A stretch of 64,000 nucleotides of DNA from Streptomyces pseudovenezuelae (GTDB lineage Bacteria; Actinomycetota; Actinomycetes; Streptomycetales; Streptomycetaceae). The notes beneath the pieces are model-generated. The model was not told where the DNA came from. It worked only from the letters and a program-made list of their open reading frames with translations, and made no database searches. Each line of letters opens with the position of its first letter. Position 1 is the first letter of the stretch. Shown piece after piece: positions 50,091-58,371 of the stretch. Location: contig NZ_KQ948153.1 in assembly GCF_001513955.1 (NCBI RefSeq), positions 1-64,000 of the forward strand, in the 5' to 3' direction. Position numbers and translations under genes: made by a program.

Positions 50091-51017
50091 TCACAGAACG
50101 GCCACCGGGGCCACGGGTGTTCCGGTGCCGCCGACGAACGGCTCGGGCATCGCGGACAGCAGAAACGCGTACCGGCCGAGTTCTCCACAGGCTGTGGACA
50201 ACTTTTCCAGATTCCAGTTCTGGCCCTGGAGCATCCCCATCTCCACCAGGTCCAGCGCGTGCACCGGCAGCCACAGGTCCTCGATCTCGGGCGGGAAGAT
50301 CTCGAAGGTGAGCGTGTCGTTGGCGACCGCGGCCACATCGCGCGCGTGGAACCACTCGGGGGTGCGCACCGACAGCCCCGGCGACGGATAGGCGTACGCC
50401 TCCCTGTCCCCGGCGAGGTACACCTGGATCTGCCCGGTCCGTACGAGCACGATGTCCCCGGACCGCACCCGGGTGCCCGCGAGTTCCTCGGCGGCCTCCA
50501 GGTCTTCGGGTGTCACGGCGTGGGATCCGTGGAGCCGCTCCACGCCCCGTGCGCGGGCCACGTCCAGCAGCACCCCGCGCGACAGCACGTACCGGGCCTT
50601 GTCGATACCGCTGAACTCGGCGCCCCCGTGCGGGGTGATGGTGCCGGCCGGGCGGCCGTTGTAGAGCAGGCCGGAGTGCGAGACATGGGTGAGCGCGTCC
50701 CAGTGGGTGGCCGCCTGAAGGCCCATGGTCACCGCGTCGTCGCTGCACGCGACCGTGCCCGGACCGAAGATCTCCTGGTTGATCTGCACCATCGCGTGCA
50801 GCGGGTTGACCCGGCCCGGCATCATCCCGGTCTGCACGCCGTCCTGCCGGAGCGGGAGCGCGAGGGGGATGCGGCGCCCGGTGCGGACGGTCGCGACCGC
50901 CTCGCGGACGACCTCGTCGGTGATCAGGTTCAGAGTGCCGATCTCGTCGTCGGCTCCCCAACGCCCCCAGTTGTTCACGCGCTTGGCGATGTCGTGGAAC
51001 GCGGCCGGAAGTGACAT
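50091..51017 (-). CDS. cyclase-family (kynurenine formamidase-like) metal hydrolase
   Basis: A 308-residue member of the Cyclase/KynB-like family (PF04199). The metal-binding segment THWDALTHVSH (His-x-Asp-x3-His) is present near residue 107, followed by YNGRPAG and DKARYVLSRGVLLDVARARG. Family enzymes hydrolyse amides, lactones or ring carbonyls. In this cluster a ring-opening step in degradation of a cyclic acyl compound is a possible role, by inference. It shares the operator-bearing gap 51018-51102 with the divergent SDR gene. Confidence 0.88.
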   Translation of the reverse strand: MSLPAAFHDIAKRVNNWGRWGADDEIGTLNLITDEVVREAVATVRTGRRIPLALPLRQDGVQTGMMPGRVNPLHAMVQINQEIFGPGTVACSDDAVTMGLQAATHWDALTHVSHSGLLYNGRPAGTITPHGGAEFSGIDKARYVLSRGVLLDVARARGVERLHGSHAVTPEDLEAAEELAGTRVRSGDIVLVRTGQIQVYLAGDREAYAYPSPGLSVRTPEWFHARDVAAVANDTLTFEIFPPEIEDLWLPVHALDLVEMGMLQGQNWNLEKLSTACGELGRYAFLLSAMPEPFVGGTGTPVAPVAVL

Positions 51018-51059
51018 CGGGCCCTCCCCGGGGCTTGTGTCCGCACATCTGACGGGGCA

Positions 51060-51080
51060 TAAAATCTAACGGTCCGTCAG
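51060..51080 (+). promoter_or_regulatory. CTAAC-N5-GTCAG operator and -10 box of the SDR gene
   Basis: TAAAAT (51060-51065) is a strong -10 box, immediately followed by CTAACGGTCCGTCAG (51066-51080), one base off the common palindrome. A further half-site CTGACGGG is at 51049. The site can also affect the divergent cyclase gene. Confidence 0.6.
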
Positions 51081-51102
51081 AAACCGCGGGAAGGGGCCGG
51101 GC

Positions 51103-51969
51103 GTGGGGAACTTCTTGGCAGGCAGGGTCGTCGCCGTGACGGGCGCGGGACGGGGGATCGGGCGGGCGGTCGCGGTGGCCGCGGCGGCGGAGGGCGCGCG
51201 GGTCGTCGTCAACGACTACGGCGTCTCGGTCGACGGGGCGTCCCCGGCGAGCGAGATCGCCTCGGGGGTGGTGAAGGAGATCGAGGCGGCCGGCGGTGAG
51301 GCCGTCGCGGTGGCCGACGACATCTCGACGATGGCCGGCGGGCAGCGGGTCGTCGACACCGCGCTGTCGTCCTACGGGCGGCTCGACGGTGCCGTCTGCG
51401 TGGCCGGGATCCTGCGCGAGCGGATGCTGTTCAACATGTCCGAGCAGGAGTGGGACCCGGTTCTCGCGACCCATCTGAAGGGGACGTTCACGGTCTTCCG
51501 GGCGGCCGCCGCGGTGATGCGGCAGCAGCGGGCGGGGACGCTGATCGGGTTCACCAGCGGGAATCACCAGGGCTCCTTCTCGCAGGCGAACTACAGCGCG
51601 GCGAAGGGCGGGATCATCTCGCTGGTGCGCAGTGCGGCGCTCGGGATGCACAAGTACGGGGTGACCGCGAACGCGGTGGCGCCGGTCGCGCGTACGCGGA
51701 TGTCGGCGAACGTTCCCTTCGACCTGACGGAGATCGGGGAGCCGGAGGACGTGGCCGCCATGGTGGTCTATCTGCTGTCCGAGCGGGCCCGGGAGATCAC
51801 CGGGCAGGTGTACACCGTGGCGGGGCCGAAGATCGCGGTGTGGGCGCAGCCCCGGGAACTGCGCGCCGCGTATGCCTCCGGCGGGTGGACGCCGGAATCG
51901 ATCGCGGAGTTCCTGCCGGGGTCGGTCGGGGTGGATCCGATGCCGTTGCTCCCGGGGCCGGGCGCCTAG
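51103..51969 (+). CDS. short-chain dehydrogenase/reductase
   Basis: A 288-residue NAD(P)-dependent SDR. The dinucleotide motif TGAGRGIG is at about residues 13-20, the active-site residues are in YSAAKGG (Tyr-x3-Lys), with Ser in the SGNHQG segment upstream. The C-terminal extension of about 40 residues and DYGVSVDG after the second strand are typical of the MFE-2/hydroxyacyl-CoA dehydrogenase-like branch. Oxidation of a hydroxyacyl-CoA is likely. GTG start. The acyl-CoA dehydrogenase gene follows 109 bp on. Confidence 0.92.
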   Translation: MGNFLAGRVVAVTGAGRGIGRAVAVAAAAEGARVVVNDYGVSVDGASPASEIASGVVKEIEAAGGEAVAVADDISTMAGGQRVVDTALSSYGRLDGAVCVAGILRERMLFNMSEQEWDPVLATHLKGTFTVFRAAAAVMRQQRAGTLIGFTSGNHQGSFSQANYSAAKGGIISLVRSAALGMHKYGVTANAVAPVARTRMSANVPFDLTEIGEPEDVAAMVVYLLSERAREITGQVYTVAGPKIAVWAQPRELRAAYASGGWTPESIAEFLPGSVGVDPMPLLPGPGA

Positions 51970-52012
51970 TGGGTCGGGGGCGGTTGTTGTCCGGCGGGTG
52001 CGGGCGCGTTGT

Positions 52013-52039
52013 GGCTGGTAGCGCAGTTCCCCGCGCCCC
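52013..52039 (-). repeat. dispersed GC-rich intergenic element (reverse orientation)
   Basis: GGCTGGTAGCGCAGTTCCCC followed by GCGCCCC, in the gap between the SDR and dehydrogenase genes of one apparent transcript. Confidence 0.7.
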
Positions 52040-52078
52040 TAGGTCGTTCACCTTGACCGGTGTGGAGAGGAGAGCTCT

Positions 52079-53230
52079 GTGGACTTCGGGTTTGCCGGTG
52101 AGGACGAGGCGTTCCGGGGGGAAGTGCGGGAATGGCTTGCTGTCCATGCCGACGGGTCCCAGGACCGTCGTACCTGGGAACGCACCCTCGGCAAGTCCGG
52201 GTGGATCGGGCTCGGTTGGCCCGAGTCCGGCTACGGCAACCGGACCGCCACGCTGACGCAACAGGTCGTGTGGGCCGAGGAGTACGCGCGGTCCGGGGCG
52301 CCCGCGCGCTCCGGGCACATCGGGGAGAAGCTGCTGGCGCCCACGCTCCTCGCGCACGGCAGCGAGGAGCAGAAGGCGCGCTTTCTTCCGCCCGTCGCCG
52401 CCGGGGAGGAGCTGTGGTGCCAGGGGTACAGCGAACCCGGGGCGGGCTCCGACCTCGCCGGGGTGCGGACCAGGGCCACACGTGCCGAGGACGGGACGTA
52501 CCGGATCAGCGGACAGAAGATCTGGACCTCCCTCGCTCACGAGGCCGACTGGTGTTTCGTCCTCGCCCGGACCGATCCGCAGTCGCGCCGCCATCACGGG
52601 CTGACGTTTCTGCTCGTCGCCATGGACCAGCCGGGCCGCGTCGAGGTGCGGCCCATTCGCCAGCTGACCGGGACCAGTGAGTTCAACGAGGTCTTCTTCG
52701 ACGGGGCGCACGCGCGTGCCGAGCATGTCGTCGGCGGCGAGGGGCAGGGCTGGCGGGTGGCGATGAGTCTGCTGGGGTTCGAGCGCGGGGTGTCCACGCT
52801 CGCCCAGCAGGTCGGGTTCGCCCAGGAGCTGACCGGGGTGGTGCGGGCAGCCGTGCGTACGGGCGCGGTCGCCGACCCGGTCGTACGCGCTCTGCTCGTG
52901 CGGCAGTGGGCCGAGTTGCGGACCATGCGGTGGAACGCGCTGCGGACGCTGGGCAGTTCGGGGGACGGCGGGGCCCCCAGTGTGGCCAAGTTGCTGTGGG
53001 CGGGCTGGCATCAGCGGCTCGGGGAGCTGGCGATGCTCGTGCGCGGGGCGCAGGCCACGGTCGGCCCGCAGGAGTGGAGCCCGTCGTCCCCGTACGAACT
53101 CGACGCGCTGCAGCACCTGTTCCTGTTCTCGCGGGCCGACACCCTCTACGGCGGCTCGGACCAGATCCAGCGCACCATCATCGCCGAGCGGGTGCTCGGT
53201 CTGCCCAGGGAACCCAAGGGGGTCGTCTGA
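52079..53230 (+). CDS. acyl-CoA dehydrogenase
   Basis: A 383-residue FAD-dependent dehydrogenase similar in layout to that at 46698. Motifs are LWCQGYSEPGAGSDLAGVRTRA, YRISGQKIWTSLAHEADWCFVLART and the C-terminal SDQIQRTIIAERVLGLPREP. GTG start after a GGAGAGGAG ribosome site. Its stop TGA shares one base with the ATG of the alcohol dehydrogenase, so the two are translationally coupled. It probably acts in the same catabolic route as the SDR before it. Confidence 0.92.
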   Translation: MDFGFAGEDEAFRGEVREWLAVHADGSQDRRTWERTLGKSGWIGLGWPESGYGNRTATLTQQVVWAEEYARSGAPARSGHIGEKLLAPTLLAHGSEEQKARFLPPVAAGEELWCQGYSEPGAGSDLAGVRTRATRAEDGTYRISGQKIWTSLAHEADWCFVLARTDPQSRRHHGLTFLLVAMDQPGRVEVRPIRQLTGTSEFNEVFFDGAHARAEHVVGGEGQGWRVAMSLLGFERGVSTLAQQVGFAQELTGVVRAAVRTGAVADPVVRALLVRQWAELRTMRWNALRTLGSSGDGGAPSVAKLLWAGWHQRLGELAMLVRGAQATVGPQEWSPSSPYELDALQHLFLFSRADTLYGGSDQIQRTIIAERVLGLPREPKGVV

Positions 53231-54279
53231 TGCGCGGCGTGCTGTTCGACGGGAGGCAGGTCCAGGTCGTCGACGATCTGGAGGTACGGGATCCGGGGCC
53301 GGGCGAGGTACAGGTCGCGATCTCGGCGGCCGGGCTGTGCCACAGCGACCTGTCCGTGGTGGACGGGACCATTCCGTTCCCGGTGCCGGTGGTGCTCGGG
53401 CATGAGGGTGCCGGTGTGGTGGAGGCGGTGGGGGCGGGGGTCACGCATGTTGGGCCCGGTGACCATGTGGCGCTGTCCACGCTGGCCAACTGCGGTGCCT
53501 GCGCCGACTGCGACCGGGGACGGCCGACCATGTGCCGCAAGGCCATCGGACGGCCGCAGAGGCCCTTCTCGCGGGGCGGGGAGCGGGTGTTCCAGTTCGC
53601 GTGCAACTCCGCCTTCGCGGAACGGACCGTGGTGAAGGCCGTGCAGGCGGTCCGGATCCCGAAGGACATCCCGCTGCCGTCCGCCGCGCTCATCGGGTGC
53701 GGAGTGCTGACCGGGGTGGGAGCCGTGCTCAACCGGGCCCAGGTGGACCGTGGGGAGAGCGTCCTGGTGATCGGGACCGGGGGGATCGGGCTCAACGTCA
53801 TCCAGGGCGCCCGGATCGCGGGGGCGTCGCGGATCGTGGCGGTGGACGCCAACCCGGCCAAGGAGGCGGCGGCCCGGCTGTTCGGGGCGACGGACTTCCT
53901 GACCTCGACCCGGGACGTACGGGAACTGCTGCCGCACGGGGTGGACCACGCCTTCGAATGCGTCGGCCGGGTCGAACTCGTGCGGGCCGCCGTCGACCTG
54001 CTGGACCGGCATGGGCAGGCGATCCTGCTCGGGGTGCCGGCGGCGGACGCGGAGGCGTCCTTCGTCGTCTCCTCGATGTTCCTGGACAAGGCCGTCCTCG
54101 GCTGCCGCTACGGCTCCTCGCGGCCCCAGCGGGACATCCCGCTGTACGCCGGCCTCTACCGGCAGGGCCGGCTCCTCCTCGACGAACTGGTCACGCAGAC
54201 CTACCCGATCGAGGACTTCGAGAAGGCGGTGGGGGACGCGGAGGCGGGCCGGGTGGCGCGCGGGGTGCTGACCTTCTAG
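53230..54279 (+). CDS. Zn-dependent alcohol dehydrogenase (MDR superfamily)
   Basis: A 349-residue medium-chain dehydrogenase. Catalytic zinc ligands are Cys in GLCHSDL (about 37) and His-Glu in GHEGAGVVEAVG. The structural zinc is held by NCGACADCDRGRPTMC (four Cys, about 92-107). The nucleotide site is GTGGIGLNVIQ. The layout matches class III-like or mycothiol-type alcohol dehydrogenases. It would interconvert an alcohol and an aldehyde feeding the acyl-CoA route. Start by TGATG overlap with the dehydrogenase gene. Confidence 0.92.
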   Translation: MRGVLFDGRQVQVVDDLEVRDPGPGEVQVAISAAGLCHSDLSVVDGTIPFPVPVVLGHEGAGVVEAVGAGVTHVGPGDHVALSTLANCGACADCDRGRPTMCRKAIGRPQRPFSRGGERVFQFACNSAFAERTVVKAVQAVRIPKDIPLPSAALIGCGVLTGVGAVLNRAQVDRGESVLVIGTGGIGLNVIQGARIAGASRIVAVDANPAKEAAARLFGATDFLTSTRDVRELLPHGVDHAFECVGRVELVRAAVDLLDRHGQAILLGVPAADAEASFVVSSMFLDKAVLGCRYGSSRPQRDIPLYAGLYRQGRLLLDELVTQTYPIEDFEKAVGDAEAGRVARGVLTF

Positions 54280-54349
54280 GCGGCGGGTACGGGGTCTTCC
54301 ACAGGCCGGGTACAGCCGGTGGGGGCGTTGTCGGCGCCGGGCAGGCGGC

Positions 54350-55399
54350 TCAGCGCGGGGTGCCGACGCCTTCCTGGCGCCGGGAAGGAACGTCGAGGCC
54401 GGCGCTCCCGGCCCGGAACGTGCGCCGGTACGCGGTCGGGGTGACGCCGAGGGCCGCCTGCAGGTGCTGGCGCATCGACTGGGCGGTGCCGAAGCCCGCG
54501 TCGTGGGCCACCTGGTCGACGGAGCGGTCGGTGGACTCCAGGAGGTGGCGGGCGCGCTCCACGCGCTGCTGGGTGAGCCACTGGCCGGGGCTGACGCCGA
54601 CCTCCTCGCGGAAGCGGCGGGTGAAGGTGCGTACCGACATGGCCTCCTGCTCGGCCATGTCCCGCAGCTGGATCGGCTCGTGCAGGCGGCCGAGCGCCCA
54701 GGCGCGGGCCGAGGTCGTGGTCGACTGCTGGGGGTCGGGCACCGGCCGGTGGATGTACTGCGCCTGACCGCCGTCGCGGTGCGGCGGTACGACGGTGCGG
54801 CGGGCCACTTCGGTGGCGATCGCGGTGCCGTGGTCGTGGCGCACCATGTGCAGGCACAGGTCGATGCCGGCGGCGACGCCCGCGGAGGTCAGGACGTCCC
54901 CGTCGTCGATGAACAGGACGTCCGGGTCGACCCTGATCTGCGGGAAGAGCCGCTGGAGGCGGTCGGAGTCGGCCCAGTGCGTGGTGGCGGGGCGGCCGTC
55001 GAGGTACCCGGCGGCGGCCAGGACGTAGACGCCGGTGCAGATGGAGGCGAGCCGGGTGCCGGGGCGGATGTGGGCGAGGGCGGCGGCCAGTTCGTCGGTC
55101 AGCACGCCCTGCTCGAAGACCGGGCCCAGTTCGTACGACGCCGGGACGATCACGGTGTCGGCGCCGGCCAGGGCCTCCGGGCCGTGCTCGACCTGGACGG
55201 CGAAGTCGGCGTCCGTCCGCACCGGCCCCGGCGGGCGGATCGAGCAGGTGACGACCTCGTACAGCTGACGCCCCTCGGTGTCCCGGGGGCGGCCGAAGAT
55301 CCGGTGCGGGATGCCCAGCTCGAACGGCAGGACACCGTCCATGGCGAGGACCACCACGCGGTGCGGGCGGAACTCCGGGTCACCAGGGCCTCGACTCAT
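54350..55399 (-). CDS. GlxA-family transcriptional regulator (DJ-1/PfpI domain plus AraC HTH)
   Basis: A 349-residue regulator. The N-terminal DJ-1/PfpI-like domain has the nucleophile-elbow Cys in ASICTGVYVLAAAGYLDG (about residue 120) and THWADSDRLQ. The C-terminal AraC domain has two HTHs (IQLRDMAEQEAMSVRTFTRRFREEVGVSPGQWL and SVDQVAHDAGFGTAQSMRQHLQAALGVTPTAYRRTFR). Divergent from the MFS gene by 71 bp, which makes that transporter the likely target. Possibly an activator responding to a small nitrogenous or carbonyl metabolite, inferred from the family. Confidence 0.92.
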   Translation of the reverse strand: MSRGPGDPEFRPHRVVVLAMDGVLPFELGIPHRIFGRPRDTEGRQLYEVVTCSIRPPGPVRTDADFAVQVEHGPEALAGADTVIVPASYELGPVFEQGVLTDELAAALAHIRPGTRLASICTGVYVLAAAGYLDGRPATTHWADSDRLQRLFPQIRVDPDVLFIDDGDVLTSAGVAAGIDLCLHMVRHDHGTAIATEVARRTVVPPHRDGGQAQYIHRPVPDPQQSTTTSARAWALGRLHEPIQLRDMAEQEAMSVRTFTRRFREEVGVSPGQWLTQQRVERARHLLESTDRSVDQVAHDAGFGTAQSMRQHLQAALGVTPTAYRRTFRAGSAGLDVPSRRQEGVGTPR

Positions 55400-55470
55400 G
55401 GCCCGATCCTAACGAATGCTGTCCTTCGGGCCAATGGCTCGGGGAAGGCACAGGCCGCACGCTCTATGTC

Positions 55471-56775
55471 GTGACCCAGACAACCGAAGCCGCCGTCCAG
55501 TCACCCGGGACGGAAAAGCAGCCCGCACGCATCCACCGCGCCTGGTTCGTCGCCGCCGTCACCTTCGTGACGATCATCGGCGCGGCCGCCTTCCGCTCCC
55601 TGCCGGGCCTGCTCATCGACCCGCTGCACCAGGACTTCGGCTGGTCGCGCGGCACCATCGGCGCGGCCGTCTCCGTCAACCTCGCGCTGTACGGCCTGAC
55701 CGCGCCCTTCGCGGCGGCGCTGATGGACCGCTTCGGCATCCGCCGGGTCGTCGCGGTCGCGCTGACCGTGATCGCGGTCGGCTCGGGCCTGACCGTGTGG
55801 ATGACGGCCGCCTGGCAGCTGATGCTCTACTGGGGCCTGCTCGTCGGCCTCGGCAGCGGCTCGATGGCCCTGGCCTTCGCCGCGACCGTCACCAACCGCT
55901 GGTTCACCGAACGGCGCGGCCTGGTCACCGGCATCCTGACCGCCGCCTCCGCCTCAGGGCAGCTGATCTTCCTGCCGGTGCTGTCCTGGATGGTGGAGCG
56001 GCACGACTGGCGCCCGGCGGCCGTCACGGTCGCCCTCGCCGCCCTCGCGGTGGTCCCCTTCGTCTGGCTGCTGCTGCGCGACCACCCGGCCGACGTGGGC
56101 CTGAAGCCGTACGGTGCCACCGAGTTCGTGCCGAAGCCCGCTCCGGTGCCGGGTGCCGCCCGGCGGACGGTCAAGGTCCTCTTCTCGGCCGCCCGCACCG
56201 GACCCTTCTGGCTGCTCGCCGGGACCTTCGCGATCTGCGGCGCCTCCACCAACGGCCTGGTCCAGACCCACTTCGTGCCCGCCGCCCACGACCACGGCAT
56301 GCCCGTCACGGCCGCCGCCTCGCTGCTCGCGGTGATCGGCGTGTTCGACGTAGTCGGCACGGTCGCCTCCGGCTGGTTCACCGACCGCTTCGAACCGCGC
56401 CGCCTGCTCGCCGTCTACTACGCCCTGCGCGGCGTCTCGCTCCTGTTCCTGCCCATGCTCCTGGCCCCGTCGGTCCACCCGCCGATGCTCTTCTTCATCG
56501 TGTTCTACGGCCTCGACTGGGTCGCGACCGTCCCGCCCACCGTCGCCCTGTGCCGTGAGCACTACGGCGAGGACAGCGCGATCGTCTTCGGCTGGGTCCT
56601 CGCCTCGCACCAGGTCGGTGCCGCGCTGATCGCCTTCCTCGGCGGCGTGGCCCGGGACGTGTTCGGCACCTACGACATGATCTGGTACGCGTCGGGCGCG
56701 CTGTGCGCGGCGGCGGCGCTGATGGCACTGGTGATCCGGCGCCGCCCGGCGGCCACCGTACTCGCGGCGGCCTGA
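55471..56775 (+). CDS. MFS transporter
   Basis: A 434-residue permease with 12 predicted helices, from FVAAVTFVTIIGAAAF near residue 28 to MALVIRRRP at the end. The MFS loop-2/3 motif appears as DRFGIRRVVAVALT, with a matching DRFEPRRLLAVYY in the second half. The layout resembles monocarboxylate or oxalate/formate-type carriers. GTG start. Divergent from the GlxA-type regulator, suggesting uptake of the substrate of the neighbouring acyl-CoA pathway. Confidence 0.9.
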   Translation: MTQTTEAAVQSPGTEKQPARIHRAWFVAAVTFVTIIGAAAFRSLPGLLIDPLHQDFGWSRGTIGAAVSVNLALYGLTAPFAAALMDRFGIRRVVAVALTVIAVGSGLTVWMTAAWQLMLYWGLLVGLGSGSMALAFAATVTNRWFTERRGLVTGILTAASASGQLIFLPVLSWMVERHDWRPAAVTVALAALAVVPFVWLLLRDHPADVGLKPYGATEFVPKPAPVPGAARRTVKVLFSAARTGPFWLLAGTFAICGASTNGLVQTHFVPAAHDHGMPVTAAASLLAVIGVFDVVGTVASGWFTDRFEPRRLLAVYYALRGVSLLFLPMLLAPSVHPPMLFFIVFYGLDWVATVPPTVALCREHYGEDSAIVFGWVLASHQVGAALIAFLGGVARDVFGTYDMIWYASGALCAAAALMALVIRRRPAATVLAAA

Positions 56776-56779
56776 GGGC

Positions 56780-57367
56780 CTAGAGGAACCGGCCCCGGTG
56801 GAACAGCAGCGGCGCCTCGCCCGAGCCCGTCCCCAGCGCGTCCACCCGTCCCACCACGATGAGGTGGTCGCCGCCGGTGTGCACCGCGTGGATCGTGCAG
56901 TCGATCCACGCGAGCGAGCCCGCGAGGCGCGGGGAGCCGGAGGCCGGGGCCGGGTCATGGGGGACGCCCGCGAACTTGTCCGCGCCGCTCACCGCGAACG
57001 CCCGGCACAGCGCGTCCTGGTCCGCGCTCAGGACGTTCACGCAGAAGACGCCCGCCCGGGCGATGCGCGGCCAGGTCGTCGACGTACGGCCCACCATGAA
57101 GGCGACGAGCGGTGGATCGAGGGAGAGGGAGGAGAAGGACTGGCAGGCGAAGCCGGCCGGTGCCTCGCCGGGTGCCCCGGGGGCGGTCACCACCGTGACG
57201 CCGGTCGCGAAGTTCCCGAGCACGCGTCGGAACTCGGCCGGGTCGACCGGTGCCCGCTCGTCCTCGCGCACACACCGCAGCTCCGGGCGGGGCAGCGCCT
57301 CCACGGCGAGCGCCTTCCCGGACCTGAGGTAGCGGACGGCCGCTTCCGCCGTCCCCGCTTGTCCCAT
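56780..57367 (-). CDS. flavin reductase family protein
   Basis: A 195-residue FMN-binding flavin reductase, typical small component of two-component monooxygenases. Seen: FRRVLGNFATGVTVVTAPG (start of the domain), GFACQSFSSLSLDPPLVAFMVG (flavin binding), FCVNVLSADQDALCRAFA and the final GGDHLIVVGRVDALG. The ATG at 57367 has GGAG 6 bases upstream; an ATG at 57379 would add four residues. Its stop is 5 bp past the stop of the convergent MFS gene. The matching oxygenase is not in the cluster; the monooxygenase at the window end is a single-component FMO type. Confidence 0.9.
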   Translation of the reverse strand: MGQAGTAEAAVRYLRSGKALAVEALPRPELRCVREDERAPVDPAEFRRVLGNFATGVTVVTAPGAPGEAPAGFACQSFSSLSLDPPLVAFMVGRTSTTWPRIARAGVFCVNVLSADQDALCRAFAVSGADKFAGVPHDPAPASGSPRLAGSLAWIDCTIHAVHTGGDHLIVVGRVDALGTGSGEAPLLFHRGRFL

Positions 57368-57384
57368 CACGTTCTCCATTGAAG

Positions 57385-57411
57385 CTGACGGTGTGTCAGA
57401 TGGGAAGGGTA
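57385..57411 (-). promoter_or_regulatory. -10 box and CTGAC-N5-GTCAG operator of the flavin reductase gene
   Basis: CTGACGGTGTGTCAG (57385-57399). On the minus strand the TACCCT -10 box (57411-57406) predicts a start near 57399, so the operator would cover +1 to +15. Confidence 0.6.
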
Positions 57412-57437
57412 CGGACACGGGTGCGAAGGGCCGCCCG

Positions 57438-57443
57438 TACCCT
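57438..57443 (+). promoter_or_regulatory. -10 box of a leaderless gene
   Basis: TACCCT ends six bases before the ATG at 57450, which has no ribosome site. A convincing -35 box was not found. Confidence 0.4.
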
Positions 57444-57449
57444 GCGTCC

Positions 57450-58367
57450 ATGGGGTGGGGGAGCAGAAGGATCAACGAGGCCGCCGCGGTGTGCGCGGCG
57501 CAGTTCCCGGCGATCGGACTGATCTGGTGGATCAGGGATCAGCTCGGCGACGACTACGCGTACGCGGGCGCCGGCGGGGGCCCTGCCGCGGTCGCCCTGG
57601 CCTGCCTCCTCGTCGTGGCGCCGCTGGTCCTGCCGGTCCTCGGCCTCCTGCACGCGGCCGTCCAGGTGCTGCCGGCGCAGGAGCTCGCCCACCGGGCCGC
57701 CCGCCGCACCCGTGGACCAGTGTGGGCCTGGCACCTGGCTCTGAGCGCGGTCCTCGGCGTGGCCTGGGCCGCGCTCGCCCTGCTGCTGTGGGACTGGCCG
57801 TTCACCACCACAGCACCGCTCTTCGCCGCCCTCGGCGTGCTCCCGGTACTCGGCCTCGGGTGGCTGCGCCGACGCACCGGGGACCTGGGGGCCGTCTGGC
57901 TGCCCGCCCTGTTCGCCTCCGCCGGTCTGTTCCTCCTGGTCCTCCTCGGCGGGGTGCTGGCCACGGTCACGGGAATCGTCGACGAGTACGAGCCTCCCGT
58001 GCTCTCCGACGGGCAGCTCACCGGGGTCTGGCGGGGCGCGGAGGGCGCGGTCCTGCGCCTGGGCGCGGGCGGCCGGGCCGACCTCACCGGCCTGCCCACC
58101 GAGGCCGAGCCCGGCTCCGTCGACCCGAACGGCGCATCGCCCTTCGCCGTGTGCGACGGCACGGGCACCTGGCTGCTCGACGACAAGGGCGGCCACGACC
58201 CCTACGGCGACGGCTCCGAGGGGCGGCCCGGTGTCGTCGTACGGCTGGACGACGGATGCGGGCAGGAGACGTACTGGCGGATCGGCGGCACGGAGTCCGA
58301 GCCCGAGCTGTTCGTGCCGTTCGGTGACCCGGACGCGCCGGATGTGCGGATCCTGACCCGGGGCTGA
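57450..58367 (+). CDS. membrane protein of unknown function with extracytoplasmic C-terminal domain
   Basis: A 305-residue protein with about four hydrophobic helices between residues 40 and 190 (AAVALACLLVVAPLVLPVLGLLHAAV; WHLALSAVLGVAWAALALLLW; TTTAPLFAALGVLPVLGLGWL; LFASAGLFLLVLLGGVLATVTGIV). A soluble domain of about 120 residues follows (LTGVWRGAEGAVLRLGAGGRADLTGLP ... GVVVRLDDGCGQETYWRIGG) with two Cys. No family recognised. The start at 57450 is preferred because of the -10 box just upstream; the frame is open to 57393. It is divergent from the flavin reductase gene and convergent with the hydratase gene (4 bp between stops). Confidence 0.78.
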   Translation: MGWGSRRINEAAAVCAAQFPAIGLIWWIRDQLGDDYAYAGAGGGPAAVALACLLVVAPLVLPVLGLLHAAVQVLPAQELAHRAARRTRGPVWAWHLALSAVLGVAWAALALLLWDWPFTTTAPLFAALGVLPVLGLGWLRRRTGDLGAVWLPALFASAGLFLLVLLGGVLATVTGIVDEYEPPVLSDGQLTGVWRGAEGAVLRLGAGGRADLTGLPTEAEPGSVDPNGASPFAVCDGTGTWLLDDKGGHDPYGDGSEGRPGVVVRLDDGCGQETYWRIGGTESEPELFVPFGDPDAPDVRILTRG

Positions 58368-58371
58368 GCCC

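Noticed and set aside
50030..50311. Plus-strand frame with GGAAGGAA upstream, antisense to the cyclase gene
   Set aside because: The opposite strand encodes a clear cyclase-family protein with its metal motif; the Arg/Pro/Ser-rich product is a shadow.
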